DNA of 12,547 nucleotides from an uncultured Collinsella sp. (GTDB lineage Bacteria; Actinomycetota; Coriobacteriia; Coriobacteriales; Coriobacteriaceae). Below are positions 7,394 through 12,547 of the stretch, one piece after another. The position numbers and the translations under genes are program-made. Under the pieces are notes generated by a model that was given only the letters and a program-made list of their open reading frames with translations, had not been told where the DNA came from and did not search any database. Numbering within the stretch: the first letter of the stretch is position 1; the number at the start of each line of letters is the position of its first letter. The stretch lies in contig CAAFEY010000109.1 in assembly GCA_900761995.1 (NCBI GenBank), positions 1-12,547 of the forward strand, in the 5' to 3' direction.

Positions 7394-9118
7394 CTACGAG
7401 CGCAGTGTAATTTTATCGCGCAGCGACTTGAGGTCTTCGGTGACAGTGCGGTCTTCCTGGATCATCTTCTGGACCTTTTTGTAGCTCGTGCTGACGGTCG
7501 AGTGGTTGCGGTTGCCAAATTCGGCGCCCACCGCCGTGGTCGTCATCTCGCACATCTCGATGGCCAGATAGATGGCAATATGGCGTGCTTTGGCGATATT
7601 GGCGTTGCGACGCGGGCCGATGAGCTCCTCGTGCGTCACGCCGTACTGCTCTTCGATGACGGACTGAACCGTCTGGACGTTGATCTTTTTGGCCGATGTG
7701 TCGAAGTACTGGCTGGCGATGGCGTCGATATCGTCAAAGGTGAGCTCCCCGCCCTCGCGCTCGCGGTCGCCCGCCTCGCCGGCGCAGCGCTCGCAGAAGC
7801 TCTCGAGTTCGCGGATGTTGGTGCCCGAGACCTCGGCCATGTGTTTAAAGTGCTCGTCGGTCAGGTGCCCGCTGTCGCCCTCATAGGCCGCCAGCAGCGA
7901 GTCGTCGCCTGCCTCGGGAGCGGCGACGATGGTGTTCTCGTAATAGCGCTGCAAGATCTTGTATTTCATCTCGTAGCTGGGCTCTGCGACCAGGCAGAGC
8001 ATGCCGGCGTTGAAGCGGCTGGTCAGACGCTCGTCCATGCTCAGGTCCTTGGGGGCGCGGTCTGCCGCGATGACGACCTTCTTGTTGTTGCGGATGAACT
8101 CGTCCATGAGCTGGAAAAAGTAGTCCACGCTCGCGCGCTTGCCGATGATGTTTTGGATGTCATCGATGATGAGCACGTCCACGCCGTGGTATGCCTGCAT
8201 GATAGGGGCGTTGCTCTTCTTTTGGCGGTCGAACTCGGTCATCAGGTCGTCCAGATATGCCTGGGAGTTGGCATACTTGACCTTGATCTCGGGCGACTTC
8301 TCGGCGAGCTCGTTTTTGATGGCAAGCAGCAGGTGCGTCTTGCCCAGTCCCGATTTGCCGTAGATGAACAGTGATGTGCACGTGCCGCGCTCGTCCGCGA
8401 GGGCGGCAAACTTGAGTGCCGAGCGATAGGCATGGCTGTTCTCGGGGCCGTAGACAAAGTTCTCAAAGGTAAATTTTGAGTTCGTGGCGAGTGGGGCTCC
8501 ATCCGTATTCTGCTCGGCCGGTACGGTCGGTGCCGGCATGGGTGAAGCGGGGGTCGCAGCTTGCGTGGACTTAGTCGGCGCTCCGCCCTTCATCTGGTTC
8601 ATCATGCGACGAAAATCATCGGCCGAGAGCGTGTTCTTGATTGCAATGCCCGAATCCGCGCCCGCCGCTGCGTCGTGAGCGATAGGCATGTGCGTGACGG
8701 GTGCGTTCGTTGACGTCGCCGCCGCGGTCGGCAACGGTGCCATGGTTTCACGGGAAACATCGCTGTGCTGGTGCTCGATTGTCGGCACGTCGCCTGCGGA
8801 GGCTGGCGCCGCAGGGGAAGCAGCGGGAGCCGTGGTCGGCGCCGTCGCGGCAGCGGATTCCGTCGCGGCGCCTTGCGGTGCCACGATGTCGAGTGCAATC
8901 GGTGCAAAGGCGATTTCTTCCAGATAGGCCTCAATAGTCGGCTGATGCTTTTTGAGCTGCGCGATGGCAAAGCGCGAGGGGGCCTCGATCGTGAGCGTAT
9001 CTTCGGTCAGGCTTATGGCGCGCGATTGCCCCAGCATGTTGATGAGGCGTGCATCTTGGCCGTCGCGCTGGCAAAAGGCGATGGCATCCCCCAGGATGAT
9101 GCTTGCTTCCTCGTCCAC
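7394..9118 (-). CDS. dnaA: Chromosomal replication initiator protein DnaA
   Basis: AAA+ ATPase that binds DnaA boxes, opens the origin and recruits the helicase. 574 residues. Domain I is about 1-80. Domain II is a long Ala/Pro/Thr-rich linker (about 81-214). The AAA+ core has Walker A GKSGLGKT (254-261), Walker B LIIDD (316-320), a sensor-1 region AADR (351-354), the arginine-finger segment ERLTSRF (363-369) and sensor 2 NIRELE (434-439). Domain IV (about 480-574) keeps the basic-loop Arg504 (E. coli R399) but has FGNRNHST (534-541), so N538 stands where E. coli has D433 and S540 where it has T435. The GTG start has GGGAG a few bases upstream and follows the upstream ATPase gene by 15 nt, so the two form an operon. 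A parS-like sequence lies within the linker codons. Confidence 0.98.
   Translation of the reverse strand: MDEEASIILGDAIAFCQRDGQDARLINMLGQSRAISLTEDTLTIEAPSRFAIAQLKKHQPTIEAYLEEIAFAPIALDIVAPQGAATESAAATAPTTAPAASPAAPASAGDVPTIEHQHSDVSRETMAPLPTAAATSTNAPVTHMPIAHDAAAGADSGIAIKNTLSADDFRRMMNQMKGGAPTKSTQAATPASPMPAPTVPAEQNTDGAPLATNSKFTFENFVYGPENSHAYRSALKFAALADERGTCTSLFIYGKSGLGKTHLLLAIKNELAEKSPEIKVKYANSQAYLDDLMTEFDRQKKSNAPIMQAYHGVDVLIIDDIQNIIGKRASVDYFFQLMDEFIRNNKKVVIAADRAPKDLSMDERLTSRFNAGMLCLVAEPSYEMKYKILQRYYENTIVAAPEAGDDSLLAAYEGDSGHLTDEHFKHMAEVSGTNIRELESFCERCAGEAGDREREGGELTFDDIDAIASQYFDTSAKKINVQTVQSVIEEQYGVTHEELIGPRRNANIAKARHIAIYLAIEMCEMTTTAVGAEFGNRNHSTVSTSYKKVQKMIQEDRTVTEDLKSLRDKITLRS
8744..8759. promoter_or_regulatory. 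parS: parS-like ParB-binding site within dnaA
   Basis: The sequence GGTTTCACGGGAAACA matches the near-universal parS consensus TGTTTCACGTGAAACA at 14 of 16 positions, with a near-palindromic core GTTTCACGGGAAAC at 8745-8758. On the coding strand it encodes DVSRETM, residues 120-126 of the DnaA domain II linker, where protein sequence is little constrained. ParB sites cluster near the origin in most bacteria. No other copy was seen here and parA/parB are not in the window. One mismatch lies in the central CG-TG step. Confidence 0.6.
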
Positions 9119-9133
9119 TGTCTCTCCCGTTCT

Positions 9134-10486
9134 TTAGCTCTGAGCTCGCACGCGAGCGGCGCCGAGTTCGGTCAGATGGTATTTCTGGCCATGCTTGATG
9201 ACCAAGCCGGCCTGCGCCAAGTCATTGAGCGTGCGTGACCAAGTGGGGGCCGAGTTTCCAAACGCCCTCGCCAGATCGGTTGCACCGCACGCTTGATTTT
9301 GCGCCAGATAGCCCAGCGCGGCGTTGCCGCGATCGCTTACGAACACGTCCGGTTGTGGCTGCGCATACTGATTTGCTGCATTAGGATACATCATTTGAGC
9401 TGCTGGTTGTTGAGAACTCTGCATCGGCGGCATTTGCTGTTGAAAACTTTGAGGCCACTGTTGGTAAGGCTGCGGAGGCATCTGCTGGGCCCAGGGGTTG
9501 TACTGCTGCTGCGGCATCTGCTGGTACGGCTGCTGATATCCCTGCTGGTACTGCTGCGGGAACTGCTGGCCATACCCCAGTGACGGCATCTGCTGATATG
9601 GATATCCCTGTTGGTACGGCTGATAGCCCATTTGCTGGCCACCCGGTGCCCCCGTCGCCTGCTGCATCGCTGCTGCATCCTGATCCGCCAGCGGCATGGC
9701 CTCTGGCGTGTTTGGCGGCATCGACATCGATGCCGCCCGGGGTTCTTGTGTAGGTAGCATTCCGGGCTGCTGCATCTGTCCCACGGGGGGCTGCATCTGC
9801 TGCGTTGCCATGGGCTGCTGCGCAAAAGCTCCCGGCAGGGGATATGTGGGCTGTTCCGTCTCGGGCCGCACGGCAGCGCCACGTCCGCCGGCACGCTCGA
9901 TTTCCTGCACGCGTTTAGGGTTCAGGCTTACCGTAACCACGGTGCCGTTGCCCATGTTGTCCTCGATGGATACGGCACCGCCGGCGTTTTCCAAATACTC
10001 CTGCACCATGGGAAACCCTGCTCCGGTTCCACGGATATAGCGCTTCATCTTGCTGTTTGCGCTGGTAACGCCAAAGTCGAAAGCGCGTTCCTTGTCGTCG
10101 ATGCCTGGTCCTTGATCGGCAAAGCGGATGGTGTCTCCGCCGTCCAGAATCGAGATGATGGGCTCTGCAAAGTGCGCGTGGATAAAGTTTTCGACAATCT
10201 CGCGGATGACCATGAGCGAGATATGGCCACCTTGTTCTTTCATGCACTGGTAGACGGTGTTGGTCGTCTCTTCCAAATACGTGCGGACATCCTGCGGATC
10301 AATGACGATCACACGCGGTGTCGACAGCATGTCGTCATAGACGGCGATGCGCGCGGCGTACATGGCTTTTGGCGCCTGCGTGGTCGTCTGCTCGCCTTCC
10401 GCACGCTCTTCGCGCGCGCCGGTGATGTGCTCGTTGTCGGGTGCCGGGTCTCCGGAATCGACCATGGTGTAAAAGTCGTCAGACAT
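9134..10486 (-). CDS. GHKL-type ATP-binding protein with Gln/Pro-rich linker and winged-helix C-terminus
   Basis: 450 residues, function unknown. An N-terminal region (1-85) precedes a GHKL (HATPase_c) domain at about 88-190: N box REIVEN (95-100), G1 box DQGPGI (124-129), G2 box GTGAGF (153-158) and a closing GNGTVVTVSL (179-188). The short single-domain form and the DQGPGI...GTGAGFPMVQEYLE pattern resemble SpoIIAB/RsbW-like anti-sigma kinases more than full sensor kinases; no membrane segment or phospho-acceptor domain is seen. Residues 213-380 are low-complexity, rich in Gln, Pro, Met and Tyr. Residues 381-447 look like a winged helix (NAALGYLAQNQACGATDLAR, then a recognition helix and KYHLTELG wing), suggesting DNA binding. 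It is the first gene of the operon with dnaA, 15 nt upstream, and its 5' side is the putative oriC. The ATG has only a weak ribosome site. A role in controlling initiation or dnaA expression is inferred from position only. Confidence 0.9.
   Translation of the reverse strand: MSDDFYTMVDSGDPAPDNEHITGAREERAEGEQTTTQAPKAMYAARIAVYDDMLSTPRVIVIDPQDVRTYLEETTNTVYQCMKEQGGHISLMVIREIVENFIHAHFAEPIISILDGGDTIRFADQGPGIDDKERAFDFGVTSANSKMKRYIRGTGAGFPMVQEYLENAGGAVSIEDNMGNGTVVTVSLNPKRVQEIERAGGRGAAVRPETEQPTYPLPGAFAQQPMATQQMQPPVGQMQQPGMLPTQEPRAASMSMPPNTPEAMPLADQDAAAMQQATGAPGGQQMGYQPYQQGYPYQQMPSLGYGQQFPQQYQQGYQQPYQQMPQQQYNPWAQQMPPQPYQQWPQSFQQQMPPMQSSQQPAAQMMYPNAANQYAQPQPDVFVSDRGNAALGYLAQNQACGATDLARAFGNSAPTWSRTLNDLAQAGLVIKHGQKYHLTELGAARVRAQS
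9455..9625 (-). repeat. Degenerate PYQQ repeat tract in the ATPase linker
   Basis: Codons 288-344 of the ATPase gene encode an irregular repeat. PYQQ occurs four times (290-293, 296-299, 320-323, 340-343) and QYQQ once (312-315), interspersed with QQM and GYQ. On the plus strand this appears as recurring CTGCTG and CTGCTGGTA/ATA words. Such a tract is prone to length change by slippage and has a prion-like composition (Gln, Tyr, Pro, Met). Confidence 0.8.
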
Positions 10487-10831
10487 GCCGCTCGCAATCT
10501 TTCAAAAGGTTTCGAACAAATAGTAGCTCACCGTGCAATGTTTCTCATCTTTCGACAACTTTTCAAAACCTGTTGAAAACTTTGGAAAATGGGCGAAAAG
10601 TTCTCAACATTGCCAACATGACCTGTTGAAAACTCGATGAAATATCGTGAAAAGTTGCCATGCACCGCTAAATCGAGCTTGGCTTATGGGGGAACCGTGT
10701 GAACTACGCAACCTTTTACCTTTGATTTCTTGACATTTGAACATTGATTTCCCTACAATCTTCAAGCTCACGTGTCTATATCTGCGTCCGCGCTCCCGCG
10801 GACACTCGAAATGCAGCAGGAGGAACTTAAG
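10487..10831. other. oriC: oriC segment 1: divergent intergenic region with DnaA-box-like repeats
   Basis: This 345-bp region has no gene and lies where transcription diverges. It contains two exact TGTTGAAAA words on the plus strand (10571-10579, 10624-10632), each within the 13-mer CCTGTTGAAAACT. The reverse complement of the same 13-mer occurs once in the dnaA-dnaN gap. One-mismatch relatives are TTCTCAACA (10601-10609) and TTTTCAAAA (10560-10568). TTTTCAACA differs from the general DnaA box TTWTNCACA only at position 6. Four sites within 73 bp in both orientations is typical of an origin. The right third holds the rpmH promoter; a promoter for the ATPase-dnaA operon must be on the left but no convincing -35/-10 pair was identified. 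Confidence 0.75.
10730..10759 (+). promoter_or_regulatory. Sigma-70-type promoter of rpmH
   Basis: A perfect -35 TTGACA (10730-10735) and a -10 TACAAT (10754-10759, one mismatch to TATAAT) are separated by 18 bases. The predicted transcript starts near 10766, giving a leader of about 66 nt before rpmH. It probably drives rpmH-rnpA-yidD and perhaps yidC and the following gene. The DnaA-box-like sites lie about 100-170 bp upstream. Confidence 0.85.
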
Positions 10832-10966
10832 ATGAAGCGTACGTATCAGCCTAATAAGCGTAAGCGTGCCAAGACCCATGGCTTCCGTGCCCGTATGGCC
10901 ACCAAGGGTGGTCGTGCCGTGCTCGCCCGTCGCCGCGCCAAGGGCCGCAAGCGTCTCACTGTCTAG
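10832..10966 (+). CDS. rpmH: 50S ribosomal protein L34
   Basis: 44 residues, highly basic, starting MKRTYQPNKRKRAKTHGFRARM and ending RLTV, the standard L34 pattern and length. The ATG at 10832 has AGGAGG (10818-10823) eight bases upstream; an upstream in-frame ATG at 10772 would add 20 unrelated residues and lacks such a site. It is the first gene of the rightward cluster and lies 20 nt before rnpA, the conserved pairing. Confidence 0.98.
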   Translation: MKRTYQPNKRKRAKTHGFRARMATKGGRAVLARRRAKGRKRLTV

Positions 10967-10986
10967 CAGCGATACACACATCTCGC

Positions 10987-11325
10987 ATGAAGACTATTAA
11001 GTCTCGGCAAGATTTCGAGCATGTGTTCAGTCAGGGGCGTCGTTTCAATCACCCTCTGATTCGAATGACCATATGTGAATCGGTTGGCGAAGGCGACTCC
11101 GGAAGGGTCGCCTTCGTTGGTGCTAAACGGCTCGGTTGCGCAGTCGTGCGCAACCGTTCTAAGCGTGTGATGCGCGAGGCCGCCCGCAGCTGCGGATTTC
11201 CCGTTGCGGGTTATGACATCATCTTGTTCGCGACTCCCAAGACGAGGATCTCCTCGCCGCAGGAGATGGACAAGGCATTGCGTTCGCTTATGAAACGCGC
11301 CGGCGTTGCCGGGGAGGAGCGATGA
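10987..11325 (+). CDS. rnpA: Ribonuclease P protein component
   Basis: Protein cofactor of RNase P, which matures the 5' end of tRNAs with the catalytic RNA. 112 residues, normal size. The family signature RNRSKRVMRE is at 55-64, and the N-terminal FSQGRRF (14-20) and GAKRLGCAVVRN are typical. The ATG has no visible Shine-Dalgarno, and no other start codon lies nearby in frame, so translation probably depends on rpmH 20 nt upstream. The stop overlaps the yidD start by four bases (ATGA). Confidence 0.97.
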   Translation: MKTIKSRQDFEHVFSQGRRFNHPLIRMTICESVGEGDSGRVAFVGAKRLGCAVVRNRSKRVMREAARSCGFPVAGYDIILFATPKTRISSPQEMDKALRSLMKRAGVAGEER

Positions 11326-11546
11326 GCAATCACGTTTTGCGACGTGTTGCCATCGCTCCTATTCGCATATATCAACAGGTTGTTTCGCCCTTATTGCCTG
11401 ACGCCTGCATTTATTATCCAACGTGCTCGCAATATGCCGTTCAGGCGATTGAGAAGTACGGTGTTTTAAGAGGCTGCTGGCTTGCCGTGAGGCGCATCGC
11501 TCGCTGCAATCCCCTGCACGTCGGCGGTTATGACCCTGTGCCCTAG
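11322..11546 (+). CDS. yidD: Membrane protein insertion efficiency factor YidD
   Basis: 74-residue small basic protein with the family motif YYPTCSQYA (31-39), followed by AIEKYG and the C-terminal CNPLHVGGYDPVP (62-74). YidD assists YidC-dependent membrane insertion. The start overlaps rnpA by four bases and yidC follows 29 nt after the stop, the conserved order. Confidence 0.97.
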   Translation: MSNHVLRRVAIAPIRIYQQVVSPLLPDACIYYPTCSQYAVQAIEKYGVLRGCWLAVRRIARCNPLHVGGYDPVP

Positions 11547-11575
11547 CGGGCACTCGCTATCGGAGGAAAACTTAC

Positions 11576-12346
11576 ATGTGGGATTGGATCGTTAACATCC
11601 TTTTCGAGCTGCTCAAGCTCATCCAGACCTTTGCGGTCGACTGGGGCCTGTCCATCATCATCCTGGTGGTCATCATCCGTCTGCTGCTGACGCCGCTTAT
11701 GCTCAAGTCGACCAAGTCGACGGCTCGCATGCAGGTGCTGCAGCCTAAGATGCTCGAGATCCAGGAGCGCTATGCCGACGATCCCCAGCGTCAGGCCGAG
11801 GAGATGCAGAAGTTCTACAGCGAGAACAAGTTCAACCCCATGGCTGGTTGTCTGCCGCTGTTGATCCAGATGCCTGTCCTGTTCGCCCTGTTTACGCTGC
11901 TGCGTAACCTGCCGCAGTACTTTAGCGACGGCACGTTCTCGTTCTTCAACATCCTGCCTGACCTTACCACCACGCCGAGCGCTTCCTTTGCCGATGGCTT
12001 TATGGTCGCGCTGCCAGCGCTGGTCTGCCTGATCCTGTTCGCCGTCCTCACCTTGATTCCGCAACTCTATATGTCGCGCAATCAGACCGGTCAGCAGGCC
12101 CAGAGCATGCGCATGATGGCCGTTGTCATGACCGTCATGATGCTTTGGATGGGCTGGAGCCTTCCCGTTGGTGTTCTGCTGTACTACGACGTCTCGTCTG
12201 CTTGGCAGGTTATCCAGCAGATTTTTGTGACGCAGAAGGTCATCGACAAGGCGAAGGCCGATGAGGAAGAGCGTCTTAAGAACGCGCCGCTGCAGGTTGA
12301 GGTCACTCGTCGAGAGAAGAAGCCGCGCCCGCACAAGAAGAAGTAG
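11576..12346 (+). CDS. yidC: Membrane protein insertase YidC/Oxa1 family
   Basis: Inserts and folds inner-membrane proteins, alone or with SecYEG. 256 residues, the short Gram-positive form without the large periplasmic domain. Hydrophobic segments lie near 22-42 (with the conserved groove Arg, R35), 90-110, 142-163, 179-195 and 197-204. The family segment NPMAGCLPLLIQMPVLFALF spans 87-106. A charged hairpin (51-85) and a basic tail ending PRPHKKK, as expected for ribosome contact, are present. No N-terminal lipobox cysteine is seen. GGAGG lies nine bases before the ATG. Confidence 0.97.
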   Translation: MWDWIVNILFELLKLIQTFAVDWGLSIIILVVIIRLLLTPLMLKSTKSTARMQVLQPKMLEIQERYADDPQRQAEEMQKFYSENKFNPMAGCLPLLIQMPVLFALFTLLRNLPQYFSDGTFSFFNILPDLTTTPSASFADGFMVALPALVCLILFAVLTLIPQLYMSRNQTGQQAQSMRMMAVVMTVMMLWMGWSLPVGVLLYYDVSSAWQVIQQIFVTQKVIDKAKADEEERLKNAPLQVEVTRREKKPRPHKKK

Positions 12347-12363
12347 CGGGATATCAATCTTAT

Positions 12364-12375
12364 TTAGGTACCTAA
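12364..12375. repeat. 12-bp perfect palindrome before the last gene
   Basis: TTAGGTACCTAA is a perfect palindrome lying between the yidC stop and the ribosome site of the following gene. It is too short for a terminator and has no T-run. It could be an operator half-site pair or chance. Confidence 0.3.
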
Positions 12376-12390
12376 CTTTTGGAGTACGTT

Positions 12391-12547
12391 ATGTCTGAAG
12401 AGATCGTCGAGGATATGCTTGAGGAGGTTGCCCCGCAGGTCGCGGGCGATTATCCCGAGATTGCACAGCGCTACAAGGCTGGTGAAGAGCTGACCGATGA
12501 GGAGCTCGACACCATTGCCGATGTTGCGATTTCCATCCTGCGTTCCA
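12391..12547 (+). CDS. Probable Jag/KhpB-type RNA-binding protein (5' fragment)
   Basis: Only the first 52 codons are visible: a very acidic N-terminus starting MSEEIVEDMLEEVAPQV and leading to a helix DTIADVAISILRS at the edge. GGAG lies six bases before the ATG. Genes after yidC in this cluster usually encode Jag/KhpB, with KH and R3H RNA-binding domains; the final helix could be the lead-in to a KH domain. The visible part carries no diagnostic motif, so the name rests on position. Confidence 0.6.
   Translation, partial: MSEEIVEDMLEEVAPQVAGDYPEIAQRYKAGEELTDEELDTIADVAISILRS

Noticed and set aside
5185..7410. A 741-codon open frame on the plus strand across recF and dnaN
   Set aside because: It is antisense to two clear housekeeping genes, is repetitive in the manner of a codon-bias shadow in GC-rich DNA, and has no recognisable domain.
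10772..10831. Longer rpmH reading frame starting at 10772
   Set aside because: The extra 20 residues are unlike L34, and the AGGAGG site points to the ATG at 10832.
1..12547. CRISPR arrays, tRNA/rRNA genes, insertion sequences or prophage genes
   Set aside because: Reading by eye, no regularly spaced repeats, tRNA-like cloverleaf arms or transposase/integrase frames were seen; all long stretches are accounted for by housekeeping genes.

Overview
The window is the chromosomal replication-origin neighbourhood of a high-GC actinomycete-type bacterium. The order (reading leftward) of an ATP-binding protein gene, dnaA, dnaN, recF, a DciA/DUF721 gene, gyrB and gyrA, facing rpmH, rnpA, yidD, yidC and a probable jag on the right, is the usual actinobacterial origin arrangement. 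The divergent sequences, the extra ATPase gene beside dnaA and the overall style suggest the class Coriobacteriia, most likely a Collinsella-like gut organism. The taxon is an inference from gene order and protein character, not from a search.

Left part (1-10486), all on the minus strand: gyrA (3' end outside the window), a 156-bp gap holding a long imperfect stem-loop, gyrB, a factor-independent terminator, then a tight dciA-recF-dnaN block (14-nt overlap and 9-nt gap). A 238-bp origin segment separates dnaN from dnaA. dnaA lies 15 nt downstream of a gene for a GHKL-type ATPase with a long Gln/Pro/Met-rich linker and a C-terminal winged-helix domain.

Centre (10487-10831): a 345-bp divergent intergenic region holding copies of TGTTGAAAA, plus a clear sigma-70-type promoter for rpmH. 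The same word occurs in the dnaA-dnaN gap, next to an AT-rich stretch with a run of TAA/TAG triplets. Together these look like a bipartite oriC enclosing the ATPase gene and dnaA. The repeated word differs from the classical DnaA box at one position, and the DnaA recognition helix carries Asn where most DnaA proteins have Asp, so protein and site may have shifted specificity together. A parS-like sequence sits inside the dnaA linker codons.

Right part (10832-12547), plus strand: rpmH, rnpA (protein part of RNase P), yidD, yidC (membrane insertase) and the start of a jag/khpB-like gene. Replication therefore appears to start in the centre, with both flanking gene sets transcribed away from it. 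The best candidate for an undescribed system is the ATPase/winged-helix protein encoded with dnaA inside the origin; its function is unknown.
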